Assembly: GCF_022829515.1 (NCBI RefSeq)
Contig: NZ_JAKSYL010000139.1
Location: 1 to 64,000 of the forward strand
DNA length: 64,000 nt
Direction of reading: 5' to 3'
DNA from: Methylobacterium sp. J-048
Lineage (GTDB): Bacteria; Pseudomonadota; Alphaproteobacteria; Rhizobiales; Beijerinckiaceae
In this document: in pieces, positions 52,266-61,397 of the stretch
Numbering within the stretch: position 1 is the stretch's first letter
How the letters are laid out: the number at the start of each line of letters is the position of its first letter
Made by a program: the position numbers and the translations under genes
Notes under the pieces: model-generated
The model's database searches: none
The model's input: the letters and a program-made list of their open reading frames with translations, nothing else
What the model was told of the DNA's origin: nothing

Positions 52266-53834
52266 GTGACCGATGGGACGCCAACTACGATGAACGGGGC
52301 CGAGAGCCTCGTCCGAACCCTCGTCGCCGGCGGGGTCGAGGTCTGCTTCACCAATCCCGGCACGTCCGAGATGCACTTCGTCGCCGCCCTCGACCGGGTC
52401 GAGGGGATGCGCTGCGTCCTGTTCTTGTTCGAGGGTGGGGCCACCGGCGCGGCGGACGGCTATGCCCGCATGGCCGACAAGCCGGCCTCGACGCTGTTGC
52501 ATCTCGGGCCGGGCCTCGCCAACGGCCTCGCCAACCTGCACAACGCCAAGAAGGCGCGCACGCCCGTCGTCAACATCGTCGGCGAGCACGCCACCTATCA
52601 CCGGGAGTACAACGCGCCGCTGACCTCGGACATCGAGGGGCTGGCCCGCCCGATGTCGTCCTGGGTGCATACCGGCCTAAGCGCCGCGGAGATCGGCTCC
52701 GACGGTGCCGCCGCCATCGCGGCCGCCCGCACCGCGCCGGGGCAGGTCGCCACCCTGATCCTGCCGGCCAATACCGCGTGGGATCCGGGCACCGGCGTCG
52801 CCCCGGTGCCGCCGATCCCCGAGCGGGCTCGAGCGGAGGATTCGGCGATCGCGGCTGCCGTGGCGGCGCTCTCCAGCGGCGAGCCGGTGCTGCTGCATCT
52901 CGGCGACCGGGCGGTGCAGGGCGAGGGCCGGGTGATCGCCGACCGGATCGCCCGCAAGACTGGCGCGACGCTGATGGCCATGACCTCCAACGCCCGGATC
53001 GACCGCGGCGCCGGCACGGTGCCGATCGAGCGCCTGCCCTACCCGATCGACCAGGCAATCGAGGCCCTGAAGGGCTTCCGCCACATCATCCTGATCGGCG
53101 CGACCCAGCCGGTCGGCTTCTTCGCCTATCCGGGCAAGCCCAGCCTGCTCGCCCCCGAGGGGTCTTCGACGATCACCCTGGCGACCCCCGAGGAGGACCA
53201 GATCGACGCGCTGGAGCGGCTCGCCGAGGCCGTGGCCGCGCCGCCGGCCGCGCCGATCGCCGTGAACCCACGTCCGAGCCTTCCCCGCTCGGGCGCGCTG
53301 GACCAGGACACGATCGGCCAAGTCCTCGGGGCGCTGATCCCGGACGGCGCGGTGATCTGCGACGAGTCGATCACCACCGGCCGCAACTTCTTCGCCCTGA
53401 CCCGGGATGCGGCGCCGCACTCCTGGCTGCAGCTCAGCGGCGGCTCGATCGGCCTCGGTATCCCGATGGCCACCGGCGCGGCCATCGCCTGCCCCGGCCG
53501 CAAGGTGATCAACCTCCAGGCCGACGGCAGCGGCCTCTACACCGCCCAGGCGCTCTGGACGCAGGCCCGCGAGCGCCTCGACGTGGTGACGCTGATCTGG
53601 TCGAACCGCTCCTACGCGATCCTGCGGGCGGAACTCGCCAATGTCGGCGCGCACAATCCCGGCCCGAAGGCGCTCGGCATGCTGAGCCTCGACGATCCGG
53701 CGGTGGATTGGGTCAGCCTCGCCAAGGGCTTCGGTGTCGAGGGTCGGCGGGTGGAGACCTTGGCCGCGTTCATCGACGCATTCGAGCACGCGCTCGCCGA
53801 GCCAGGCCCGCACCTGATCGAAGTCGCCCTGTGA
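52266..53834 (+). CDS. Thiamine diphosphate-dependent enzyme (acetolactate synthase-like)
   Basis: 522 residues from a GTG with GGGAG upstream. PYR domain: VCFTNPGTSEMHFVAAL, then the catalytic Glu56 in FLFEGGATGAADGYARM. PP domain: GGSIGLGIPMATGAAIACPGRKVINLQADGSGLYTAQALWTQARERLDVVTLIWSNRSYAI, where the usual GDGS is ADGS. It resembles acetolactate synthase/benzoylformate decarboxylase family members without certain substrate. First gene of a five-gene run; its stop overlaps the start of the penicillin-acylase gene (GTGA at 53831-53834). Confidence 0.88.
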   Translation: MTDGTPTTMNGAESLVRTLVAGGVEVCFTNPGTSEMHFVAALDRVEGMRCVLFLFEGGATGAADGYARMADKPASTLLHLGPGLANGLANLHNAKKARTPVVNIVGEHATYHREYNAPLTSDIEGLARPMSSWVHTGLSAAEIGSDGAAAIAAARTAPGQVATLILPANTAWDPGTGVAPVPPIPERARAEDSAIAAAVAALSSGEPVLLHLGDRAVQGEGRVIADRIARKTGATLMAMTSNARIDRGAGTVPIERLPYPIDQAIEALKGFRHIILIGATQPVGFFAYPGKPSLLAPEGSSTITLATPEEDQIDALERLAEAVAAPPAAPIAVNPRPSLPRSGALDQDTIGQVLGALIPDGAVICDESITTGRNFFALTRDAAPHSWLQLSGGSIGLGIPMATGAAIACPGRKVINLQADGSGLYTAQALWTQARERLDVVTLIWSNRSYAILRAELANVGAHNPGPKALGMLSLDDPAVDWVSLAKGFGVEGRRVETLAAFIDAFEHALAEPGPHLIEVAL

Positions 53835-56188
53835 GCGAGGCCGCCTACGCGCTTCCCGGGCTCGAAGGCCCGGCCGAAATCCGGATCGACCGCTGGGGCT
53901 TGGCGCATATCCGCGCCGCCACCACGCTCGACGCCTTCCGGGTCCAGGGTTTCAACGCGGCCCGGGACCGGCTGTGGCAGCTCGACCTCTGGCGCAAGCG
54001 CGGCCTTGGCCTGCTGGCCGCGGATTTCGGGCCGGGCTACCTAGCCCAGGACCGCGCCGCTCGGTTGTTTCTGTATCGCGGGGATATGGCGGCCGAATGG
54101 GCCGCCTACGGGCCGCAGGATACGAGGGCGATCGTCACGGCCTTCGTGGACGGGATCAACGCCTTCGTGGCAATGACCGAGACGCGTCCGGACTTGCGGC
54201 CCCCTGAGTTCGCTCTGACGGAGACGCGCCCGGCCCGGTGGGTGCCGGAGGATGTCGTCCGGATCCGCAGCCACGGGCTGGTGCGCAACGTCCTGTCCGA
54301 GGTCGCCCGCGCCCGGGTGCTGGCCCGGGCCGACACCCGCGAGGCCGGGCTTTCGACCGACGATCTGCGCAAGCGCATCAGCCCGCCGCACGATCCCGTG
54401 GTGCCGGACGAGCTCGACGCCGCCGACTGGCCGGACGACCTGCTGGACGTTTTTCGCCTCGCCACCGCCCCGGTCGGGTTCACGCCCGAGCGGATGGCGG
54501 CCTCGCGCGACGAGGCTTGGGACTGGACCAGGGTCGACGCCCACGGCGCGGTCACGCGGGGCGCGCGTTCCGCCCCGAAGGAACCGGTCGAGGGCTCGAA
54601 CAACTGGGTGGTGGGACCCGCCCGCACCGAGACGGGCCGCCCGATCCTGGCGAGCGACCCGCACCGGATCTACCTGCAGCCGTCGCTGCGCTACGCCGTC
54701 CACCTCACCGCCCCGGGCCTCGACGTGATCGGCGCTGGGGAGCCGGCGCTGCCCGGCATCTCCATCGGCCATAACGGCCACGCCGCCTTCAGCCTAACCA
54801 TCGCGCCGATGGACCAGGAGGATCTTTTTGTGTGTGAGACCGATCCCGGGGATCCGGATCGCTACCGCTACGGCGAGGACTGGGAGCCGATCGAGCGCAG
54901 TGTGGAAAAAATCCCGGTGCGCGGCGGGCCGGACGAGACCGTGGTGCTGGGCTTCACCCGGCACGGCCCGGTGATCCGCGAGACGGCTGGCCGTGCCTTC
55001 GCGCTTCGGACGGTCTGGTCCGAGCCGGGCGCTGCCGCCTATCTCGGCAGCCTCGCCTATCTCGGCGCCACGAGCCCGGAGGCGTTCGGGCAGGCCCTGC
55101 GCCACTGGTCGGCGCCCTCGGTCAACCAGCTCTACGCCGACGTGACCGGGCGGATCGCGTGGTTCATGGCCGGCAAGGCGCCGGTGCGCCCGGCTCATGA
55201 TGGCTTGCTGCCGGTGCCCGGCGACGGCCGCTACGACTGGGCCGGGTTCCACGATCCCGGCGCCCTGCCCCGCCGCATCGACCCACCGGAGGGCTACCTC
55301 GCCACCGCAAACGAGATGAACCTGCCGGCCGATTTTCCCGCCGAGGCTCGCAAGGTCGGCTTCGAATGGGCCGAGCCCTGGCGCGCCCGGCGCATCCACG
55401 CGGTGCTCGACGACCAGAGCCGACACAGCATGGCCGATTCCCAGGCGCTCCAGGGTGATGACGTCTCCGAGCCGGCCCGGCGTCTCGCGGACCTCGTGCG
55501 GGCGCTCCCGGCGGGGGCGGATCCCGAGATCGAGGCCGCCCGCGCCCTGCTAGCCTCGTTCGACGGGTCGCTGCACGCGGACTCCGCCGCTGCCGCCCTC
55601 ATCGAAGTGTTCTGGGTCCGCCACCTGCGCCCGGCCCTGCTCGAAGCCCTGGTGCCCGATGCCCGGACCCGTCGCCTGCTGCCGCCCGGCGATACCCAGA
55701 GCCTGATCGAGCGGCTGGAAAGCGGCTTCGATCCGGCCGCGCGGACAACCCTTCTGATGGAGACCTTGGGGGCCGCGTTCCGGGAGTGCCGGACACGGTT
55801 GGGCCAGGATCCAAAAGCCTGGTCCTGGGGCCGGCTGCACCACGCCCTGTTCGCCCATCCGCTCTCAAGCCGGCGGCCGGATGTGGCCTGGGATGTCGGC
55901 CCGCTGGCCGTCGGGGGCGCCGCGGCATCGGTCATGCACGCGGAGTACCGGACCGACACGTTCCAGCTGACCCACGGCGCCTCGTTCCGCATGGTCGTGG
56001 ATGTGGGCGACTGGGACCGGTCGGTCTTCATCAACGTGCCGGGCCAGTCGGGAGACCCGGGCAGCCCGCATTACGCCGACCTGGCCCCGATCTGGGGCCG
56101 CCGGGACCATGTGCCGATGCTCTACGGTAGTGCCGCCGTGGAGGCGGCCACCGAGACGATCATCACGCTGAGCCCGGCCTCCGCCTGA
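53831..56188 (+). CDS. Penicillin acylase family (Ntn hydrolase, S45), no signal peptide
   Basis: 785 residues from a GTG inside the ThDP gene stop. The self-cleavage and catalytic site is EGSNNWVV with Gly255-Ser256, where Ser becomes the N-terminal nucleophile. Residues near IRIDRWGLAHIRAATTLDAF and FVQGFNAARDRLWQLDLWRKRG type segments are the alpha-subunit start, and SIGHNGHAAFSLTI follows the nucleophile. The family hydrolyses amide bonds of penicillins, acyl-homoserine lactones or other N-acyl compounds, usually in the periplasm. Here the protein starts directly with the mature-like sequence and no hydrophobic signal is seen, so it seems cytoplasmic. Substrate unknown. Confidence 0.88.
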   Translation: MSEAAYALPGLEGPAEIRIDRWGLAHIRAATTLDAFRVQGFNAARDRLWQLDLWRKRGLGLLAADFGPGYLAQDRAARLFLYRGDMAAEWAAYGPQDTRAIVTAFVDGINAFVAMTETRPDLRPPEFALTETRPARWVPEDVVRIRSHGLVRNVLSEVARARVLARADTREAGLSTDDLRKRISPPHDPVVPDELDAADWPDDLLDVFRLATAPVGFTPERMAASRDEAWDWTRVDAHGAVTRGARSAPKEPVEGSNNWVVGPARTETGRPILASDPHRIYLQPSLRYAVHLTAPGLDVIGAGEPALPGISIGHNGHAAFSLTIAPMDQEDLFVCETDPGDPDRYRYGEDWEPIERSVEKIPVRGGPDETVVLGFTRHGPVIRETAGRAFALRTVWSEPGAAAYLGSLAYLGATSPEAFGQALRHWSAPSVNQLYADVTGRIAWFMAGKAPVRPAHDGLLPVPGDGRYDWAGFHDPGALPRRIDPPEGYLATANEMNLPADFPAEARKVGFEWAEPWRARRIHAVLDDQSRHSMADSQALQGDDVSEPARRLADLVRALPAGADPEIEAARALLASFDGSLHADSAAAALIEVFWVRHLRPALLEALVPDARTRRLLPPGDTQSLIERLESGFDPAARTTLLMETLGAAFRECRTRLGQDPKAWSWGRLHHALFAHPLSSRRPDVAWDVGPLAVGGAAASVMHAEYRTDTFQLTHGASFRMVVDVGDWDRSVFINVPGQSGDPGSPHYADLAPIWGRRDHVPMLYGSAAVEAATETIITLSPASA

Positions 56189-56221
56189 CCGGCGGCCGGC
56201 CGAAGACGGGGACTTGAGACC

Positions 56222-57703
56222 TTGAAGATCTTCATCGCAGGATTGGCCACCGAGACCAACACTTTCGCGCCCCTGCCCACCGGCCGCGCGGCCTTCCTGG
56301 CCGACTATGCCCGCCGGGACGGCAGCAAGAACCCGCCCCGCCTCAGCAATATCGGTCTCAAGGCCTGGCGCGAATTGGCCGAGGCGGACGGGCACACTGT
56401 GGTCGAGAGCCTCTCGACCTTCGCGCAGCCGGGCGGGATCACCCTGCGGGCGGTCTACGAGGAATTGCGCGACGCGCTGCTCGACGATCTCCGGGCCGCG
56501 ATGCCGGTCGATGCGGTGCTGCTGTTCATGCACGGCGCCATGGTCGCCGAGGGCTACGACGATTGTGAGGGGGACACCCTGGAGCGGGTCCGCGCCATCG
56601 TCGGCCCGGACGCGACGATCGGCGTCGAGCTCGACCTGCACTGCCATCTCACCGAGGCGATGCGGCAGAGCGCCGACGTCATCGTGATCTACAAGGAATA
56701 CCCCCACACCGACATCGTCGACCGCGCCCGCGACCTCTATCCCCTTGTGGTGCGGACGGTCGCGAAAGAAATCCGGCCGGTGATGGCCTATGCCGATTGC
56801 CGGATGATCAACATGTGGCGCACCACCCGGGAGCCGGTCTCAAGCTTCGTGCGCCGGATGGAGGAGCTGGAGGGCCGGGACGGCATCCTGTCGGTCTCGT
56901 TCGGCCACGGCTTCCCCTGGGGCGACGTCCCGGATGTCGGCGCCAGGATGCTTGTGGTCGCCGACGGCGATGCCGCCAAGGCGCAGGCGCTGGCGGACGA
57001 CCTTGCTGGCGCAGTCTGGGCGATGCGCGAGGCGGCGGCGAGCCGCTGCGACAGCATCGATGCCGCCATCGACGCGGCATTGGTCTCGGACGACCCGCGC
57101 CCGATGGTGCTGGCCGACTTCGCCGACAATGCCGGCGCCGGCGCGCCCTCGGACAACACCGCGATCCTGGCGCGCCTCGCCGAGCGCGGCATCAAGGATG
57201 TGGCGCTCGGCCTGATCTGGGATCCCGGCGCGGTCGGGATCTGCCACGAGGCGGGGCTCGGCGCGACCTTCGTGCTGCGCATCGGCGGCAAGTGCGGCGT
57301 CACCTCGGGCGATCCGGTGGACCTGCGCATCACCGTGCGCGGCCTCTCCGAGGATCACAGCCAGGGCGGCCTCAGCGGCGGCCGGGCCCGGCTCGGACCC
57401 GCCGCCTGGGTCGAGGCCGGCGGGATCCACGTGGTCCTGACCCATATCCGCCAGCAGGCCTTCGCGCCCGACGCCTTTACAGGGCTCGGGCTCAGCCTCG
57501 ACGACAAGCGGATCGTGGTGGTGAAGTCGATGCAGCATTTCTACGCCGCCTTCGCGCCGATCGCGAGCGAGGTCCGCTACGTCGCGGCGCCGGGCGCCGT
57601 CCCGCCGGATTACGGCGCGATCCCCTACACCAAGCGCTCGGGCCGCTACTGGCCCAAGGTTGCCGACCCCTTCGCCGAGTCCCCCGCCGAGAGCGCCCGA
57701 TGA
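56222..57703 (+). CDS. M81 family (MlrC-like) metallopeptidase
   Basis: 493 residues starting with TTG at 56222; MKIFIAGLATETNTFAPLPT is the recognised family start, so the TTG is accepted. The DUF1485/M81 N-terminal part has LLFMHGAMVAEGYDDCEGD and IGVELDLHCHLTEAM with YKEYPHTDIVDRA, carrying likely zinc ligands (Asp, His). The MlrC C-terminal domain has KSMQHFYAAFAPIA and SGRYWPKV. MlrC was described in microcystin-degrading sphingomonads. Most family members act on other substrates. Third gene of the operon, 33 bases after the acylase. Confidence 0.9.
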   Translation: MKIFIAGLATETNTFAPLPTGRAAFLADYARRDGSKNPPRLSNIGLKAWRELAEADGHTVVESLSTFAQPGGITLRAVYEELRDALLDDLRAAMPVDAVLLFMHGAMVAEGYDDCEGDTLERVRAIVGPDATIGVELDLHCHLTEAMRQSADVIVIYKEYPHTDIVDRARDLYPLVVRTVAKEIRPVMAYADCRMINMWRTTREPVSSFVRRMEELEGRDGILSVSFGHGFPWGDVPDVGARMLVVADGDAAKAQALADDLAGAVWAMREAAASRCDSIDAAIDAALVSDDPRPMVLADFADNAGAGAPSDNTAILARLAERGIKDVALGLIWDPGAVGICHEAGLGATFVLRIGGKCGVTSGDPVDLRITVRGLSEDHSQGGLSGGRARLGPAAWVEAGGIHVVLTHIRQQAFAPDAFTGLGLSLDDKRIVVVKSMQHFYAAFAPIASEVRYVAAPGAVPPDYGAIPYTKRSGRYWPKVADPFAESPAESAR

Positions 57704-58842
57704 TCCCGGACCTGCCGTTCGACGCGGAGTCCATCCTGGCGACGTTGCGCCCCTGGGTGGAATGCGAGAGCCCGACCCACGATGCCACCGCGGTCAACCG
57801 GATGATGGGCCTGGCCGCCCGCGACCTCGCGGTCGCGGGGGCGTCGGTCGAGACCATCCCCGGCCGGATGGGCCTGAGCGATTGCGTCCGGGCCCGGTTC
57901 CCGCATCGGCACCGCGACCGGCCCGGCATCCTCGTGCTCGGGCATCTCGACACGGTGCATCCGGTCGGCACCCTGGCGAGCCTGCCCTGGCGGATCGCGG
58001 GCGACCGCGCCTACGGGCCGGGCATCCTCGACATGAAGGGCGGCAACGTCATCGCGCTCGCGGCGATCCGGGCCCTGACGGCCGCCGGGATCGAGACGCC
58101 GCTGCCGGTGACGTTCCTGTTCACCGGCGACGAGGAGGTCGGCAGCCCCGCGACCCGGGACCTGATCGAGGCCGAAGCCGCCCGCCACGCCTTCGTGCTG
58201 GTGCCCGAGCCCGGCCAGGCCGACAACGGCGTCGTCACCGGCCGCTACGCCATCGCGCGCTTCGACCTCGAAGCTCTCGGCCGCCCGAGCCATGCCGGCG
58301 CCTCGCCCCACGAGGGCCGCTCGGCGATCCGCGCCATGGCGCGCATGATCCTGGCGGTCGACGGCATGTCGGATGCCGACTGCACCTTCTCCACCGGGAT
58401 CGTCTCGGGCGGCCAATGGGTCAATTGCGTCCCGACCCAGTGCCGCGGGCAGGCCCTGAGCATGGCCAAGCGCCAAGCCGATCTCGACCGCGGCGTCGAG
58501 CGGATGCTGGCGCTTTCGGGCGAGCAGGACGGAGTCCGCTTCTCGGTCACCCGGGGCGTTACCCGGCCGGTCTGGGAGCCCGATGCCGGCTGCCTGGCCC
58601 TCTACGACCAGGCGCGGATCCTGAGCGAGGCGCTCGGCCTGCCCCTGCCCCATCGCAGCGCCGGCGGCGGCTCGGACGGCAACTTCACCGGCGCCAACGG
58701 CATCCCGACCCTCGACGGCCTCGGGCCGCTGGGCCAGGGCTTCCACACCCTCGACGAGCACGTGCTGATTGCGACGCTGCCCCAGCGGGCGCGGCTGTTC
58801 GCGGCGTTGCTCGCCAATCTCGGCGCCGCGGGCCGATCGTGA
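57700..58842 (+). CDS. M20 family peptidase (CPG2-like)
   Basis: 380 residues; its ATG overlaps the M81 stop (ATGA, 57700-57703). Metal ligands are seen in LVLGHLDTVHPVG (His, Asp), GPGILDMKGGNVIAL (bridging Asp) and FTGDEEVGSPATRDLI (catalytic and metal Glu), with HRSAGGGSDGNF and the distal LGPLGQGFHTLDEHV. It resembles glutamate carboxypeptidase/carboxypeptidase G2 enzymes, which remove C-terminal amino acids from N-acyl or pteroyl groups. Context suggests it finishes amide breakdown begun by the acylase. No signal peptide. Confidence 0.92.
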   Translation: MIPDLPFDAESILATLRPWVECESPTHDATAVNRMMGLAARDLAVAGASVETIPGRMGLSDCVRARFPHRHRDRPGILVLGHLDTVHPVGTLASLPWRIAGDRAYGPGILDMKGGNVIALAAIRALTAAGIETPLPVTFLFTGDEEVGSPATRDLIEAEAARHAFVLVPEPGQADNGVVTGRYAIARFDLEALGRPSHAGASPHEGRSAIRAMARMILAVDGMSDADCTFSTGIVSGGQWVNCVPTQCRGQALSMAKRQADLDRGVERMLALSGEQDGVRFSVTRGVTRPVWEPDAGCLALYDQARILSEALGLPLPHRSAGGGSDGNFTGANGIPTLDGLGPLGQGFHTLDEHVLIATLPQRARLFAALLANLGAAGRS

Positions 58843-59759
58843 GCCAGGACCCCGTGACGGTCGCGGTCGCCGGCGCCACCGGCGATCTCGGCCTGCGGAT
58901 CGTGCGGGCGCTCCGGCGCGAGGGTGCGACCGTGACTGCCCTCGTCCGGCCCGGGACGGATCAGGCGCGGCTCGCGCCGCTCGCGGCCCTCGGCGCCCGC
59001 GTGGTCGAGGTCGGCCCCGGCCGGCCCGGAAGCTGGCAGGTCGCCTGCACGGGCGCGGCCTGCGTGGTCTCGGCGTTCAACGGCCTGAGCGCGACGGTGA
59101 TCGACGCGCAGACCGCCCTGCTGGAGGGCGCCGTCCGGGCCGGGGTGCCGCGCTTCATCCCGTCGGATTTCTCGATCGACTACGCCAAGACCGCGCCCGG
59201 CGGGAACCGCAACCTCGACCTGCGCCGCGCCTTCCGGGATCGTCTCGACTCCGCGTCGATCCAGGCGACCTCGGTGCTCAACGGCGCGTTCATGGAACTG
59301 CTCGACGGGCAGGCGCCGCTGATCCTCAACCGCCCGCGCCGTGTGCTCCATTGGGGCAGCGCCGACCAGATCCTCGACTTCACCACCAAGGACGACACCG
59401 CCGCCTTCACGGCCCGGGCCGCCCTGGATCCAGAGACGCCGCGCTGGCTGCGTATCGCCGGCGACAGCCTCAGCGCCCGCGATTTGGCCGCGGCGGCGAG
59501 CGCGGCCCGGGGCATGCGCTACCGAACGCTGCGCGCCGGCGGCCTCGGCGCCTTGAGTTTGATGATCCGCGTCGCCCGCACCCTCGCGCCGGGGCGGGGC
59601 GCGGTGTTCCCGCCCTGGCAGGGCATGCAGTACCTGCGCGACATGTTCGAGGGCCGCGCCCGGCTGACGCCCCTCGACAACGACCGCTACCCGGACCTGC
59701 GCTGGACCACGGCCCGGACGTTCCTTGCGGAGACCGCCGGGCCCCGCGGTCGGGGGTGA
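58839..59759 (+). CDS. NmrA-like NAD(P)-binding protein
   Basis: 306 residues from a GTG inside the M20 stop (58839-58842). N-terminal VTVAVAGATGDLGLRIVRALR is an atypical SDR nucleotide motif (GxxGxxG). A mid-segment, GVPRFIPSDFSIDYAKTAPGGNRNLDLRR, is typical of isoflavone-reductase or NmrA-like proteins. The C-terminal part has a MQYLRDMFEGRARLTPLDNDRYPDL stretch. Its role could be reduction of a pathway intermediate or redox sensing. Last gene of the overlapped operon, with a small minus-strand gene immediately after. Confidence 0.88.
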   Translation: MSQDPVTVAVAGATGDLGLRIVRALRREGATVTALVRPGTDQARLAPLAALGARVVEVGPGRPGSWQVACTGAACVVSAFNGLSATVIDAQTALLEGAVRAGVPRFIPSDFSIDYAKTAPGGNRNLDLRRAFRDRLDSASIQATSVLNGAFMELLDGQAPLILNRPRRVLHWGSADQILDFTTKDDTAAFTARAALDPETPRWLRIAGDSLSARDLAAAASAARGMRYRTLRAGGLGALSLMIRVARTLAPGRGAVFPPWQGMQYLRDMFEGRARLTPLDNDRYPDLRWTTARTFLAETAGPRGRG

Positions 59760-59761
59760 GA

Positions 59762-59926
59762 TCAGGCGCGGCCCCAGCCGAGGGCCGCCACCGCCACGGC
59801 ACCGATCATCCCCCCGATCGTGCCGCCGCCGAAGAATCCCGCCAGGGCCAGCAGCGGGCCGGAGGGCGCCGCCAGCGCGCAGATCAGGGCGCTTCCGACG
59901 CAGCCTGTGGTGGCGATCACGGACAT
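59762..59926 (-). CDS. Very small Gly-rich membrane protein
   Basis: 54 residues from ATG 59926, chosen because GAGG lies six bases upstream (an ATG at 59938 is the alternative). The sequence MSVIATTGCVGSALICALAA, PLLALAGFFGGGTIGGMIG, AVAVAALGWGRA reads as two Gly/Ala-rich helices. It recalls GlsB-type stress membrane peptides but is shorter. Its stop is two bases from the convergent operon end. An EcfG-like promoter lies 30 bases upstream. Confidence 0.65.
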   Translation of the reverse strand: MSVIATTGCVGSALICALAAPSGPLLALAGFFGGGTIGGMIGAVAVAALGWGRA

Positions 59927-59944
59927 CGGGGACCTCATGCAACT

Positions 59945-59981
59945 ATCGGTTGTATAACCGAAGCTGTTTCCATCGGGTTCC
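59945..59981 (-). promoter_or_regulatory. EcfG-like promoter and overlapping dyad
   Basis: On the minus strand GGAAC (59977-59981) is followed after 17 bases by GGTT (59956-59959), one base from the CGTT consensus, 30 bases upstream of the small membrane gene. The -10 overlaps a dyad TCGGTT-GTAT-AACCGA at 59946-59961, which could be an operator. Confidence 0.5.
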
Positions 59982-60002
59982 CGGCGGCACGGCGGCGTTG
60001 GG

Positions 60003-61397
60003 TCAGACTGGATCGATCGGCATCTCCGGCACGCCGGGCGCCTCGATTGCCGCGCCCGCCGCGAGGCACAGGTCCTCCCGGTAGCGGGCGGCGACGAGCT
60101 GCACGCCGACAGGCGTGCGCCCGACGAGGCCGGTGGTGACGGTGAGCGCCGGGACGCCGAGCGGCGCCAGGCCGACCTGCAGCAGGTTCGCCTCGAAGGC
60201 GCGCTCGATCCCGGCCTCGCCGGTCCGGTCGAGCCCGTCCGGGAACGGCAGCTCCGCCGAGACCGGCACCAGCAGTACCGGATGCTCGGCGAGGAACAGC
60301 GACCAGTCCCGGGCGAGCGTCGCCCGCCGGATCAGCGCCTTGGCGATGGCGTCGGGCGGCATCGCCTCCGCAGGCTCGCGGAAATATTCCAGCAGATCGA
60401 TCGCCGCCGGGTCGCCCTCGCGCTCGGCCGCCGCCCGGGTCGCTTCGTAGCCGTCGCCGAGCCAGAGCTGCAGCTGCAACGCGCTCGCCTCGCGGATCGG
60501 CGGCGTGTCGGCGATCTCCTCGACCGCCCAGCCCGCCTCGGTCAGTCGTCGCGCGGCGTCGCGCAAGGCGGCCTCGACTTCGGGTGCCACCGCGAGGCCG
60601 CCCGGCCGCACGCAGAGCGCCGCCCGTCGCGGCACCGCCGGTCCTTCCAGGGGCGCCGGAACCCACCACGGGTCGCGCGGGTCGGGGGCCGCCATCGCGT
60701 GGAGGCTCAGACGCAGATCGGCGATGCTGCGCGCCAGCGGCCCAGACACAGCCATAAGTTGCGGACCGATCCCGCGTTCGGGCGACGAGGCGTTCCAGGC
60801 CGGGATCCGGCCGAGGCTCGGGCGCAGGCCATGCACGCCGCAGGCATAGGCCGGATAGCGCACCGAGCCGGCGATGTCGGTTCCGTGGGCGATCGCCCCG
60901 ATCCCGGCCGCCACCGCGGCGCCGGCCCCGCCGGACGAGCCCCCGGGGGTCAGCGCCGGATCGCGGGGGTTTTTGGTCTCGCCGTGCAGCTGGTTGGTGG
61001 TGAACCAGCGCAGCGAGAAGGCGGGCGTGTTGGTCCGCCCGAGCAGCACCGCCCCGGCCCGGCCCAGGTTGGCCACCACGGGGTTGTCGTCGGCGGCCAC
61101 GAGGTCGCGCTGGAGGCGCAGCCCGTTCGTGGTCGCGAAGCCGCGCTGGTCGACATTCACCTTGATCGTCACCGGCACGCCCGCCAGCGGCCCGAGGGCA
61201 TCGCCCCGGGCGCGGGCGGCGTCGACCGCGTCGGCCTGCGCCAGCACCTGCTCCGGGCGGTGCTCGACCACGGCGTTGATCCGGCCGTTGACCGCTTCGA
61301 GCCGCCCGAGAGCGGCCTGCGCCACCTCTCGGGCCGAAACCTGGCCGGTCCGAATCAAGGCCGAGAGGTCAGTCGCGGTCAGACGCCAGAGCTGCAT
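60003..61397 (-). CDS. Amidase (amidase signature family), second copy
   Basis: 464 residues from ATG 61397. Catalytic triad: Lys79 (VTIKVNVD), cis-Ser about 155 in TPGGSSGGAGAAV, and nucleophile Ser178 in HGTDIAGSVRYPAYACG. It is distinct from the amidase at 49083, with much lower visible identity outside the signature. It hydrolyses an unknown amide. Monocistronic, downstream of the acylase operon on the opposite strand. The FEANLLQVGLAPLGVPALTV segment near the C-terminus is typical of the family. Confidence 0.9.
   Translation of the reverse strand: MQLWRLTATDLSALIRTGQVSAREVAQAALGRLEAVNGRINAVVEHRPEQVLAQADAVDAARARGDALGPLAGVPVTIKVNVDQRGFATTNGLRLQRDLVAADDNPVVANLGRAGAVLLGRTNTPAFSLRWFTTNQLHGETKNPRDPALTPGGSSGGAGAAVAAGIGAIAHGTDIAGSVRYPAYACGVHGLRPSLGRIPAWNASSPERGIGPQLMAVSGPLARSIADLRLSLHAMAAPDPRDPWWVPAPLEGPAVPRRAALCVRPGGLAVAPEVEAALRDAARRLTEAGWAVEEIADTPPIREASALQLQLWLGDGYEATRAAAEREGDPAAIDLLEYFREPAEAMPPDAIAKALIRRATLARDWSLFLAEHPVLLVPVSAELPFPDGLDRTGEAGIERAFEANLLQVGLAPLGVPALTVTTGLVGRTPVGVQLVAARYREDLCLAAGAAIEAPGVPEMPIDPV

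Noticed and set aside
52157..53830. N-terminal extension of the penicillin-acylase frame to a 1343-residue protein
   Set aside because: The first 558 codons lie over the ThDP enzyme gene in another frame and read as Arg/Gly/Pro-rich shadow. The GTG at 53831 gives a complete acylase.
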